A stretch of DNA of 64,000 nucleotides from Trissonchulus latispiculum. Its lineage: Eukaryota; Nematoda; Enoplea; Enoplida; Ironidae. Positions within the stretch are counted from its first letter, which is position 1. Each line of letters starts with the position of its first letter. The notes under the pieces are model-generated. The model ran no database searches, was not told where the DNA came from, and worked only from the letters and a program-made list of their open reading frames with translations. Location: positions 1 through 64,000 of the forward strand of contig JASAND010025967.1 of NCBI GenBank assembly GCA_030248195.1, given 5' to 3'. The position numbers and the translations under genes are program-made. This document shows, in pieces, positions 48,101 through 59,349 of this stretch.

Positions 48101-49100
48101 TGATTTTCCCCCCAGCATTTAGGCCACGCGAGAAAAGACAGACGACCGTTCGTCACTAACCCCAAATCACAGACTGACTGGAGTTTGAAATTTTGCTCTC
48201 AGGTTAACTTTTTCCTCGTGTCTATTGCAATCATCTTTAGATGATTGGTTGCTTTCATGATTACCTCTCGTCATTGGTTGATTTTGAATGGAGGACTCCG
48301 CCTCCTTTCGAGTGTTTTCCTCGAGTTTGCACCTGAGCAATCCATCACTCAGGTTACATAATTTTTTATGGCTCAAAGGCCGTTTTCGAGAGGCCCAGAG
48401 TACCCTAAAACCCTGGGCCATAAACTTTTACTGCGCTTTTGTGTTCAAGTACCTTTGTCCTGAGTTTAGTTTCTGAAGATTTGGCCTTGCTTGCTAAACA
48501 GACGCGCAGGCGAAAGGAAGACCGACAAAAACAAGGAAGAAGGAATCGTAATAACAGACAGGGGGCCTGGAAGCCCAAGACGAAATAAGCAGTACCTAAG
48601 TTAAATGAAACTTATAACTAGTCCAAAACTTAGTTAGAGACCTATTATTGCATATTTGTTAATATTAATTGCTAACTTCTTTCTTTTCTTTCTTTCAGGG
48701 GTGACTTGTGCCTTAATTTTAGAGGGGTTCCCCTCTGTCTGACTTATGCGTATGAAGTCATCTTAGTGACGTGAAAAGGTAGCGCTGAACCTCACACATA
48801 CGTAGACTCAAAACTAGACACTCGGACTGGCCTTCGCTGGCCTTCACTCACACACACACAGCTCAATAGTAGGGACCCGTAGATGAACCCCATATAGTTG
48901 ATGAAGCAAAATAAAAGGGGTTAAAATCTAACTGACCTCACTCAACTATGATGGTGAACGGATTCAATTTTGACAAACACCAAAAATGCAACTTACAATG
49001 ATTAAATTAAAAACATTAACAAGACAAAATCTATACATTAGTCCTTACCAGTTGAACATTAATTTTTAGATCTCTTTTGGATTTCAATTGCGAAAGAGTG
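45120..49100. other. Repeat-derived filler in a 4.8 kb SHMT intron, with a hairpin cluster
   Basis: I find no gene here. Besides H3 (46400-46954) it has a run of perfect short hairpins at 47422-48075: 11-bp stem at 47422-47448, 10-bp at 47670-47692, 12-bp at 47708-47735, 10-bp at 47744-47765 and 9-bp at 48055-48075. The block ATCAAATGGGTTAAAACC at 47413 recurs reversed near 60495-60515, tying this cluster to the hairpin-rich region at 56-62 kb. The 182-codon frame at 46897-47445 begins inside H3 and has no recognisable domain. Confidence 0.6.
46400..46954. mobile_element. H3: 555-bp TIR MITE with TAA target duplication
   Basis: It begins TGCGTCTATCAAAACATTTT and ends with a near reverse complement. 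The TIRs are about 50 bp, through GAGTACACCA.TATAGCGAGATTCCG. Flanks are TAA at 46397-46399 and 46955-46957. Terminal sequence and target type match H1 and H2. Its interior shows a second, weaker inverted similarity (TTCCACGAAAATTAGCTGA blocks). Confidence 0.9.
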
Positions 49101-49763
49101 GCGAAACTGTACAATTACAATTACGACATCCTTTATACAATACATAGTTAAATTAATTTACAATTCGTACGTAAGCAAGAATACAAATATTAATTAAATA
49201 GTGAGCAAGCATAAACCTAGCTAATTTACAAAATACAGCTATTTCACAAATCAACGAATTTCCGTGTTGTTTCTCTGTGCTTTGATTTTCCAGAGTATAA
49301 TTTTGATTTGAAAAGTCAGTGGGGCCTCGGGAACTAGAGATCTGTTATTCAATTTGCCTGAAAGGGTGGAACTGCCGTCCACATTAATTGAGGCGGACCC
49401 AGCCAGCCACAACTAATTTCATTTTAGCATAAAAACAGCCGTTAGAACCAGTCTTTAGATCTTGCCCTCGCTGTAACTTTGGATCGAAGGGCTTAAAATG
49501 GTGAATTCGAACGTTTTCTGATGGCTGATAATCTCATAAACCCAAACTTTTTAATTGAGCCCAATTCACAGATAGTAACTGACGTGACCCTAATTTTTGT
49601 GAACCATTTTCGTGATAGGTTTCACCATCAAGCAACTAGGCCAGAAACATTCCTTTTTACATCGTTTTCCAACACAACTTTCGGAAGTCTTTTAGAAGGC
49701 AATTCAAAACTCCCTTTTTTTCATTTTCTTTACAAATGCTTCAGCTGAGAACTATAACCGTAC

Positions 49764-49907
49764 CCCCGTGCCGTTGGTGATTCTCATCTCCAGGGACATT
49801 ACATCTGTTGCAAGCAATGGAGACCAATTCCAGTAAATGCTCTGCTCTGTCACCGTCTGTCTTTTTGGGACGGAGGTCCAGCAAACAAAGATGAATATCA
49901 GTACCAC
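49764..49907 (-). CDS. SHMT: Serine hydroxymethyltransferase, third-from-last exon
   Basis: This 144-nt exon, acceptor TTTCAG and donor GTACGG on the minus strand, encodes [22 protein letters not shown]...[22 protein letters not shown]. SHMTs read GGTDNHL(V/I)LVDLR here, then a helix, N-x-N-x-x-PGD and a GG. The usual Asn in GTDNH is Ile and NKN is NRC, so the gene is slightly divergent, but the frame is open and phases match both neighbours. Confidence 0.92.
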
Positions 49908-50165
49908 CTGAAACGGGCAAGATGACTGTATGTATGTCATGTATGTATGTTACGTGCAAATGAGTTTTGTACACTTCTGAAAGTGTCCAGGCAGGTTGAT
50001 AAATTAAGCTTGGGCGCAGACAGAAGGATTCTTGTAATTATTGCATCTCTCAGAACAGTTGAGTAAATTACCAATGTGTCCAGAGCAGGGTTGGACACAT
50101 GCGTAAATTTTTACGCTATAAACTAATAGCAAGATTCCATAATTAATTCCTTTATATCATAGAAT

Positions 50166-50733
50166 TAGAGTAAGCCACTAGAGGGCTTCCCTTCTTGGCA
50201 TTGCGTAACGGTGCTCCGCCCACAATACGCGAATGTTCCCACGTTTGGTTGCGGGTTCGACAAGCACACCCCCTCCCCGTTTGGTGGGGGGGGGGAGCAA
50301 AAACGGGGTATGCAAAAGGGGTCCCCGGTTCGTGTGGGGGTAGGCAAAACGGGGGGGGGGTCGCCAAGTCAGGCTAAGATTTGCTGAATCTGATTGGCTG
50401 TTGGCGACCCTCTGCAAACGGGGACCTTTATTGCTACCCCCCCCCCACCAAAAGGGGACCCATTTTCGAGTAGAACAAAAATGCCGTAATCCTCTGCTCT
50501 GTCCCCCCCCTCCACATCAAACGGGGAGGGGGTCTCTGCAATCTGAATGACTGTTGCCTACCCCCCCCCCACCAAAGGGGGACCTCTTTTCTGCTCCCCC
50601 CACCAAACGGAGGGGAGGTATACTTTGTCGAAGAGAGCTACCCCAACACCAAACGGGGGAACAGTCTCGTGTTGTGGTCGGAGCACCGTGACGCAATGCC
50701 AAGGAGAGAAGCCCTGTAGTGGCTTACTCTTCT
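50166..50733. mobile_element. ~570 bp TIR element (GAGTAAGCCACTA ends) in SHMT intron
   Basis: The left end GAGTAAGCCACTAGAGGGCT...GGCATTGCGTAACGGTGCTC pairs with the right end read in reverse (GAGTAAGCCACTACAGGGCT...GGCATTGCGTCACGGTGCTC) over about 75 bp. The interior is a patchwork of C/G tracts and CCAAACGGGG motifs. No coding frame and no clear target duplication. Confidence 0.8.
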
Positions 50734-51030
50734 TCTTATATATAGTGCAATTATGCACTCTTGCTAATAGTGCATAGTGCAGAGTATTTGTGTTTAATGC
50801 TATTAGTAAACTTTATAATTAATTTGTACTTTATTTTTAACATATATTTTACGCATGCATTTGTACAGCTATGTTTATCTGATCTCGCGTTTTATTCAAA
50901 TTGAAATTATACTAATTGGTTGAAATGATTTAGTGCCACCTTTTATGTTAAATAGTAAAGAATAGTTTTGTTAGCGCTATTTAGTTTTAGTAGTATTCAT
51001 ACTAACATATAGTTACTTCACTTATCATTA

Positions 51031-51061
<31 letters not shown>

Positions 51062-51095
51062 TATTATTATTATTATATATTATTATTATTATCTA
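51031..51095. repeat. (ATT)n microsatellite
   Basis: An uninterrupted or nearly uninterrupted TTA repeat with one slip. A separate GAT-rich run lies at about 51298-51332. Confidence 0.95.
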
Positions 51096-51433
51096 ATTGT
51101 ACTATTATCTAATTATCTAATCTCTTATTAATAGCATTTATATATGTAAATGTGATTAGTGTTAATTTAACCGTCGGTTTCAATTTTAAATTAGGTTAAA
51201 ATAATGGTACCAATGTTGTTGAGTAACAATGAGTTCCAATATATATACACAAGTTCGGAGTTACGTGACTTGTTAAAGTATCCTTAGTCCAATGACGACG
51301 CTGATGATGATGATGATGGTGGTGATGATGATATTGAAAATCAAGCAGATAGCTAATGAAACTGCATACGTAACTCCGTTTTAATATACTCTTTAATTTC
51401 CTTTTCTTGGAACAATTATATACGTTGCTTTAA

Positions 51434-52414
51434 GGTGGTGATTCCTTTTGGGCACATATTATTGGTTGACTGTTCAAATCAAGATGAAATTTGATGAAAC
51501 TTTCCAAAATAAGTTCTTTTAGCATTCTAACACACTCCGCGCAATCCCGCTTCAAAACTTCGACGTCTCCGTTCAGGGCGGTTTTTGCCGAGTTTTGACA
51601 ATTACACAGTAGCTGAATAGCTATGATTATATTCATTCGAAAGATCTTGTTGAGCTCTATATTTTAGCTTTTTGAAGCACCTTTCTAGCTTTTCTCTATA
51701 GTGAGATATAGCTGATTTTCTATTTTGGCGTTGGAAACTTGCCATTTTTGCAGAAATCAAATAATCCGCCATTTCTTGAGCTACGCGAGCCGTAAAATTA
51801 AATCGAGGGTGTCAATTTGAAGGTCTCGTCGGGGCCAATTATTCGTGGCATTATGATCCTCTAAATGCTATCCCGTACACTGCTCCCATAAAAAATGTAG
51901 TTTTTGCAAAAACATAACCAAATTTTTTCCAGCGATTGTGGAGCATTTACTATGCAAGCTAGAGGGTTGCCACTTACTAGAAGTGTTTTACACAAAAATA
52001 CCCAGTGACCCTTTTTTAGTTGCCCCGATTGCTGCTTTCGAGCTAAAGTGATCGCTTGCCAAAGTTGGGAAAAGTAGGCAAAATCCAGGTTGCGCACATA
52101 TTTTAGTTAATTTCTTTATAACGAAGAGCGGTTTTATAATGATTAAAAAAGGGTCCCCAGCTATTTGATAGTGGAATCGAATGATGTGGCCGACGCCTCA
52201 CGAAAAAATGTACTTTAGTCTGCAAAAAATCTGGAAAATTAATTTACTTCAAAAATGCAGTAAAACAAGTTGCGGGAACTAACGTTAGGTTCGCTGTATT
52301 CACTAGAAAGAGAAAATGTTAAGCTCCATTTTGATATAAAATGGATTCTTAACTAAAAAGGATTGAATGAGTAATAATGGTTCAAAGTTGGTGTCTCCAG
52401 AAGAAATCACCACC
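51434..52414 (+). mobile_element. P3: ~980 bp TTAA-type element in SHMT intron
   Basis: The left end GGTGGTGATTCCTTTTGGGC follows TTAA at 51430-51433. The right end GAAATCACCACC is followed by TCAA, a mutated TTAA. It aligns over its full length with P4 at 62493-63474 in the opposite orientation. Other relatives are P5, P6 and the 39.5 kb fragment. No transposase frame. Confidence 0.85.
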
Positions 52415-52418
52415 TCAA

Positions 52419-52737
52419 GGCCGGTTCACAGGCTCAGTCGTATGTCGCGTGTAACTTGTCGCGACAGTGTTCACAGGTTCATTGCTCGTGGCGACAAATT
52501 GTCACTTGTTGTAAGGAGTTCAAAATGTTTTAACGTTTGTCGTGTGTGGCGTGCCTCTGCCTATGAAATATTGGCTTTGGCTATTGTTGCACTGAATATC
52601 GTGCAACAAGACATCAGCCTATAAACACAACAGTCACTAGTGCGACAAGCGACATACGACATACTACGAATTCTACGCGACATGAGACATACGACATGCG
52701 ACATGCGACGCGACAAGCGACAGCCTGTGAACCGGCG
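52419..52737. mobile_element. ~320 bp MITE with CCGGTTCACAGGCT ends
   Basis: GGCCGGTTCACAGGCTCAGTCG at the left pairs with CGACAGCCTGTGAACCGGCG at the right. Internally, CGACATACGACATGCGACA-type repeats and their complements (GTCGTATGTCGCG) extend the stem. It abuts P3 directly. No coding frame. Confidence 0.8.
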
Positions 52738-52808
52738 TTTACGACAGCAACCCTTTCAAATTGGACGACGTTCATAAATTAAATCTGAACAGTAAAATAC
52801 TTCCTGAC

Positions 52809-52931
52809 CTGTGGCAATATGATAGCCATGTTTAATCAAGCTGCTTGCTAAAGTCTGAGAATTCTTTAACACCTGTTCGCCATACCTCCTAAATTGATCC
52901 GTTTTGGCCTGCTCAAAGGCAACCGCAATAG
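52809..52931 (-). CDS. SHMT: Serine hydroxymethyltransferase, fourth-from-last exon
   Basis: This 123-nt exon on the minus strand (acceptor TTTTAG, donor GTCAGG) encodes AIAVAFEQAKTDQFRRYGEQVLKN and then ASSLIKHGYHIATG. It corresponds to the SHMT segment AVAVALKQA..PEFK.YQ.QV..N...LA..L...GY.IVSGG. The phase-1 end joins exactly to the GGTD exon at 49907. The upstream exons, including the PLP-lysine motif THK, were not found between here and 64000, so the next intron must be long or the gene is broken. Confidence 0.9.
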
Positions 52932-52939
52932 CTAAAACG

Positions 52940-55900
52940 TCGTAAGAATAGTTTTTAGCGAAATAAAGGAAACCACGTAAGACAACTGGCCACACGAATT
53001 CTGATAGCGGGAGTTTTGCCAGAACTATCAAAAACAGAGCAAAACGTCAAAACCAGTATAGCCAGTTATAGCAAGATATAACAATTTTACAATTTGTTAA
53101 TTGTAAATCTGAGGGAATATCCACGCAGCGTGTTAAAAGTGTCATAATTTAACACACACACACACTGATTTAACGCACTGGTTTAAAAGAGTTAAACAGT
53201 TTCATTTGGTTGAGTTTTTGGAAACTTTGAAACATTGATAACGTTTTAACTGCTCTTTTAACTAGGGGATCTACTAATACCCGAAACGTCCCGAGGGTTC
53301 CCAAAAATCAGGCAGCATAGCTGCATTTCATGCCTCACTTCGTGAGCGAATGTTGTTGTTGTTGTCACTGTAATCGTAGGGGCTTCCACTTGAGTCTTTC
53401 ATGCAAGAGCATCAATCAGTCTATAAAGGTTTTAGGTTTGAAAATGCTGCTGCTAAAATCACCTACCGTCCTCAAGTGTTTTCAAAGGAGTATTTTCAAA
53501 CCTAAAACCCTTTGAGATTTCAGATGGGCTTGCAAGAAAGCTTCAAATAGAAATCCCTAGGGAATTTAAATGTCAAGGTCCTTCTTCCTGGAAGAGAAGC
53601 AGGAAAAGTCCCTACTATATGCACTGCTTGCCCATTTCTGTTGCTAACAACTTTAACAAGAAAATGCGGACACTTGCAGATCTGAAAGGCAGAAATGTAT
53701 TTCTGAAAATAAAATACTGGTGGGCCAAGCAGACACGAGAAGAAACCGAGGACGAAAGTCGTCAGACATCGTGCACCCTTGAGATGCGAGTAGTTGCGGG
53801 TATCCCTTGTTCAGATATTCACTAAAATTCTAGGAAGTTTCTGAAAAGCGTTCGGATAAATAGAATGCCTGTTGCTTATTTCAAAAAGTTTGCATTAATC
53901 TCAGCTCATGTGAGCGTTTGATTGAACTTATTCTATTAGGTTATATACAGAAAAGTAATCATAATTTTATGATGTGTACCGACAATGTGCACGGTATATC
54001 TATCGAGCTCTGCACTTGCACTTACTTGAATTTCTTTCTTTTAGCAAGCAGACGAACTTAAGGACACAGGCCGTGCCGTTTTTAGAAAGCTTAAAAGTCT
54101 TTAATTTGGTTCTAAGTGGCCTTTAGTGACGTTTCGTGGGTCACACTAATTACATGTGGTCACTTTCCAATCTTTTAAGAAAATGTTCGAAAATGGGAAT
54201 GTTTACTAAAAAGAAAGAAATTTTTCAAAGAAAAATTCTGATGACTAAACTACATAATCCGTAGCAAGAGTACATTTTGATTTCAATTAACATCCCGTTC
54301 AGGTATATATGTTTACGTTACATTAGTCTCTTACCCTCACGCATGATAATTTTATGTGCTTATAATAATTTCGATATCCTAACTCCTTTGTTGCTACTGT
54401 AAATCATCTCTCGTGATCTACACTGTAGTGAAATTTTAACATTGCCAATCGTATACAGCGGCCTGCAACTGGCTAAACTCGAGTAACGCTAAACGCACTA
54501 CGGAGAGCCAAAGCGGTGTTTAATTTTCAGCAAATTCGAAACCTTGCTCATTTCTTTATTTCTGGAAAATGCTTTTATTTAATAAACTAGGAATAATGAC
54601 CCTTTTGGGCCAATTTGTTTCTTTATTTCTGGAAAATGCTTTTATTTAATAAACTAGTCTTTAGCAATGTAACAAGGGTTTTTCAGGTTTTCAAAACGAC
54701 ATGAGCCCAAAATAAATAAAAAATCCTATTTCAAAGTTAAATGTAGAGATGCACAGTGGTCGGGGCCGAGGCCTAAAAATTGGCGGTTTAAAAAATTTTC
54801 TTAAAATTTCAGATATTGCTATACTTTCAAGCAGAGTTGTATGCGGGCCGATTTTTGCGGCCCGCGCCCGGCCCGCAGCCCGCACTTCATGACCGCGGCC
54901 CGCAACACTCCGGCCCGCGGCCCGCACACGCGTAAGCCGGCCCGCAGGTACCCGCACATACAAATTGCTACCTATGTAGTACCTGAGCACCAAAACTGAT
55001 GTATTTTGAAAGATACTTCCGGATCCGGCGAATTTTTCTGTTCGTTTAATATGAACTTTGTTGTCTACCAAATTACTGTTCTTAAAGTGGTAATAAAAGC
55101 CTAACTTCCCTTAACACATTCAGTACTACTGAGGCATTGGTGGGTCTGTCCGATTCCTACTGGCAAACTACTGATCCACCCTTGGGTCAGGCTAGCAGCT
55201 TTAGCATGTAATTTACAGAGAAAAAATTTTTGGGTGAGGAAAACAAAATATGCGTGTGGTTTTTTGTGTGCAGGGGGGGGGGGTATTTCTATTTTTGTTT
55301 TTTTTTTTTGTTTGTGGGTGGGTGATATATGTAATGAAAGGAGTTTCAAAAAAGGTTAAAAAGTGAATTTCAAGAACTAAATGATGAATAAAGAATCATA
55401 CGGAGAAATGAATACTCCAGTACTAAGAAGATGACGAGTCCTGATTTAGTAATGATTAAGTTGATTGGAATTAATGTCTAGGATATTGGATGTATTTTGT
55501 TATGTCTTGTTCTGAATTGCCAGAGTTGTCAGGTGAAAAGTACTATTCATTCAATATAGGGACTAAGATTTTAGATTTAGGCACTAAATAAGTTAGCAGT
55601 GAAGGAAAATCCAAACGCATAGTGGATACGAATAGCATGAGAAAAATCAGTTTTAATAGTTAACGGAAGCCTCAACGACCTTTAATTGTACTAACCCCTT
55701 TACTAACACGAAATTACGAACACCAGTTAAGAGGGTAGTTACCCTTAATAAGTCCAAGATAGGACTCTCAATTCTCCTCCTTCCGGTCGAAAATGCCTAA
55801 TAACCAATTGCCGGAACGTCCCCCAGTTTTATTAGAAGAGTGAAATTCTTTTATGTCTCAAAATCAAAGTTTAAGTGTCAATAAAGAGTGTTAATGTGAA

Positions 55901-56150
55901 AATTATTGAAAAATAACAAATTAGTAGAAGATGGTTCAATATTAGGTACTAAATAGCTAGATACGTAGTTAGATAGGGTTAATAAGTGATAATTAGTAAT
56001 AATTAGCTAATATTTGATTAAATTTCGTAATTTTGGTCCGAAACATGACTTGGGCTCATATGAAAGAGAATTTAATCCTGATTCCAAAAATGCAAACCCG
56101 ACTTTTTAACTCCCAAAAATAAGAAAGTTACGGGCAAAAATGTTTTTATA
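52940..56150. other. Non-coding stretch with small repeats
   Basis: Items seen: an inverted pair AGGTTTTAGGTTTGAAAAT / ATTTTCAAACCTAAAACC (about 53427-53508); a direct duplication of a ~40-bp block starting TTTCTTTATTTCTGGAAAAT (about 54552 and 54620); a GC-rich GGCCCGC repeat at about 54850-54955, whose minus-strand translation is simply Arg/Ala/Gly-rich; and a G-tract plus T-tract near 55270-55310. It may be intron of SHMT. No coding evidence. Confidence 0.55.
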
Positions 56151-57166
56151 AGATTACTTTTTGTTTCGTAATCTTATCACTCCTAAAAGGAGTGTTCTAA
56201 AAAGGTTCTTTTATTTGGTTTGACTTAAGTCAAACCTTTCCTTTTTTATTGTCTAGGAGGTTGTCTACCTCCTAGACTACACCTCAGTCAGGTGTTGTTT
56301 TCTTTTCCTTTCTATACTGCTAGGCCTCTTTCTTCTTGGGCCTAGCAGTTGTCCTCGCTTGAACTTTTGGCCGAGGACAAGGCCAACAGAGAAAGGAAAA
56401 GAAAATAGCAGTATCGGCCCAAGTCATATCAACTAGAGGGGGCTAATCTCCCTCATTAATAATATATAAATTAATATGAATAGCTAGAATTAGGTAGATA
56501 AGTACGTAGTCTATTATGATGTAATTTTTAATTCATATAAAATTGCATATCTATTGTAATAATTCTACAAAGTTCGGAAATTTTACGAAGTTCTCCCTTT
56601 GGTTACCTTTACATGTTAAAGAAAATTTCGCAAAGTTTCGCCGAGTTTCAGCACCCAAAATTTATCAAAAAAGGGTCAGTTGGGGGGTAATATTTTCAAA
56701 ATCTCATTAATTTCGACCCCTAATGGCCAGCTGGCTCAGCCCGCCGCTGCGCCCCACGTGCAAAAGGTGGCAAGTTTCTAGAAAGTTCTAGAACTTTCTA
56801 GAAGCTTTGCCTTAAAAACAAAAGGAAAGTTCGCCGCAACTCGACTTAATGACCTGTCACCGAGCTGTCAGATAGCTGTCAGCTCGGTCCCAAAATTTTT
56901 CCAAAAGTTCAGTGTTCGTTGAGATGCGACTGAAAGCAGTCGCTTTTCCCCTTCCCCTCGGTACGTTCTCCGCTGTGTGCCAGAGTTTTGGCACGGAGAA
57001 TTCAGCGTACCCTCCCCCGGTTAGGTAAAAATATAGGGACTTTTCTAGCCTTCGGGCTAGAAAAGAAAGTGAGAAGAAATGTCACGAACACTCACCTTTG
57101 AGGGCCGAATGGGTTTTGTATGCCCGGCCAGAATGCGAAACGAGGAAAAATCTAGGAAGAAATAAA

Positions 57167-57352
57167 GGCCACCTTTTTGGCCATATTTTTCTATTTATTG
57201 TGGGCCTTCGGGCCAATTTTTTATAGATGTATTTTTGGGCCTTTCGGCCAATTTTTTCTATATTATATGGGCCTTCGGGCCAAGATTTTATACGCCTTTT
57301 TCTGAGCCTACGGGCAGAACCTTTTCCTTTTTCTATGCGCTGCCTTTTGGCC
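57167..57352. repeat. Array of GGCC hairpins at ~34-nt spacing, partly with UNCG loops
   Basis: Six short stems occur at nearly regular intervals. Loops are centred near 57175, 57209, 57244, 57276, 57311 and 57347. The stems are GGCC/GGCC or GCC/GGC, with loops TTCG (twice), TTTC, TACG, TTTT and a longer one. Spacers are 20-26 nt, AT-rich and unlike each other. Read as RNA, three loops fit C(UNCG)G. It also forms a repetitive minus-strand frame (57082-57354), which I regard as a by-product. Confidence 0.7.
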
Positions 57353-57433
57353 ATTTTTTAGTTTTCTAGCATGAGTGGGCCCAAGGCCAATTTCAGTTCA
57401 TTCTTATGTTTTTATTTTATGATTTCTTGTTGT

Positions 57434-57486
57434 GGGGCAGCTCATGTAAACCCCTCCTGTTCGATGGAGGTCTTGAGTTTTGCCCC
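57434..57486 (+). ncRNA. Two-stem structured motif, copy 1
   Basis: Outer stem GGGGCA/TGCCCC, middle CTCA...TTGAG pairing, inner stem CCTCC/GGAGG with loop TGTTCGAT. It is part of a tandem duplication with copy 2; both are preceded by TTATGATTTCT. Whether it is transcribed is unknown, so the RNA label is tentative. Confidence 0.45.
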
Positions 57487-57529
57487 TTATTTATTATTTC
57501 ACTTTTACCTTTATGATTTCTCGTTAAAA

Positions 57530-57580
57530 AGGCAGCTCATGTAAACTCCTCCTGTGCGATGGGGGTCTTGAGATTTGCCT
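57530..57580 (+). ncRNA. Two-stem structured motif, copy 2
   Basis: Same layout as copy 1. The outer stem is changed to AGGCA/TGCCT, so both sides changed together. The inner stem is CCTCC/GGGGG, tolerable as a G-U pair in RNA. The loop is TGTGCGAT. Confidence 0.45.
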
Positions 57581-58444
57581 AGCCACTCTTATTTTTATGT
57601 TATCCTTTTCATTTAAACTTTCGGTCAAGCCACGACCTTTGAATTGTAGTTTTTTATTAGGGCCTCAGAGGCCACAAAATAATGGTGTATTTTGCGGTTT
57701 TTGGGATGAATTGAGTGGGGACCCCACCTCTTAGAAGTGAGTTAGTGGGTCTCCAAAAGTATGACCCTTAAAGAGAATATAAGTTAGTTTTAAGGCTTGT
57801 TCCCCACAGCCGGCAACTAGGAAGTTGCCGGCCATATTGTTAATCCAGGCGCAGTTTATCCAGAAATTTCACTGTTCTGTATTATGTCGTTTATTTCAGC
57901 TTTAGGTCGGTTCTTAAAAGTAATAGGTTTCTAAAAATTAGGATGTTTAATCTGAATCCTAAAAGCTATGAGTTATTTTATATTTAATTAATTATTGAGA
58001 AGTTTTAAAAGGGAATGACCGGCTTCCCTGCCCTGTTTATGTATCAATATTAATAATGTGTTGTAATTGTTTCTGTAGTAATGATTGCTTGGCAATCATT
58101 ACTCACGTGGCTTTCATCAAATTCTCAAAATTTCTTCCAAAAATATTACAAACTTCTCAAACTTCTGAGCTAAAAGTCGAGTTTTAAAATATTAAAACTC
58201 GCACCAAAATATTCACAAAAAAATCACTAAAATTTTCCAAGTAACTTTGTTAGGACATGATTTAAATCGTAGCTAGGAAACCTATAGTATTAGTCGTAGC
58301 TGATGTTAGGTCTTGCTGACTCGTAGTTGTAATTAGCTTTGTAACTAGAAATAGTTAAGTAATGATTAGCTAAGAAATTATATGATTGCGTGTGTATGAG
58401 TGTATGAATGATTTTTGTGTGAACTTATGTGATTGTATGTGTGT

Positions 58445-58490
58445 CGTGACTCGCGGAAACTCCTTCTGTTTGACGAAGGTTGCGAGCACT
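58445..58490 (+). ncRNA. Two-stem structured motif, copy 3 (diverged)
   Basis: CTCGC/GCGAG encloses GGAAACT, then the inner stem CCTTC/GAAGG with loop TGTTTGAC, followed by CACTGCC. Relative to copy 1 the inner stem has changed on both sides (C to T opposite G to A), keeping the pairing. Confidence 0.4.
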
Positions 58491-59349
58491 GCCGAGTGAA
58501 CGAAAACTCAGATATTAAGCAGGATAAAAGTGTGTTTGTGGTTCGTGTGAACGAAAGTATCTAAAATTTAATATGAGTATATTCTAGTCTAACTGGTGTA
58601 CAAGTGTAGCGTGAATGTTCAGTAATTAGTTGTCCAACTGTTTGCGTAATTGTCGTTAGAGATAGTTTAGTTAGGAAATAAGAGTATGTAGTTAAGTATT
58701 AACTTGTCTAAGATATGTGTGTAAATTGAGGTCAAATCCCATTTAAGTGCATACTAGTCTAAATATGATATAAATATGGTGTGAATGTTCACTGGATAAG
58801 TCTTAATTAGGGTACGAATGTTGTCCGAATGATTAAAAGTGAAGTAATTTAGTTTGTGATATAATTATACGTCGGTAGTTGTAGTTAGATAACTTAATAG
58901 CTATGCGCGTTTGCGTGTGCGCGTGTATGAATAATAGTTTAGTTTTACGTAGGCAGTATTAATAAACGACGAGCAGATGTTAATTGAGGTATTAGCGAAT
59001 GTTTCGAGTGTTTTTAGCTAATATGCATCCATGTTAAGTAGAAATGAATAAATATAGGAAAGCGCATCTAAAGCTCCGGTAATATGCAGGAAAGTTATGT
59101 GAAATCAGGTAGGTTATCATTACCAGCTTTTGGTTAACGTGGTTAAGTTGTGTGGTTGCGGAATGCTGAATGGAAGTGTCTGTGAATGTCAGCAGGTTAG
59201 AGATGCGAATGAGGTATATGGTATAAATCTAGAGTCACCAGGGACTCCGTATTAGGTTATTGCTGTATGCCACAATGGGATATCCTCGACTCGTCCGCGT
59301 AAGTTACTCTGTGTTAAGAGTGCGGACGAGTCGCATAAAAGGGATTCCA

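Noticed and set aside
54691..55071. Arg/Ala-rich minus-strand frame
   Set aside because: A by-product of a GGCCCGC simple repeat.
57167..57352. CRISPR array
   Set aside because: Eukaryotic context, repeats of only 11-16 nt, no cas genes, and variable spacing.
57082..57354. Minus-strand basic 90-codon frame with an internal ~11-residue repeat
   Set aside because: The periodicity is explained by the GGCC hairpin array, and no known basic protein is matched.
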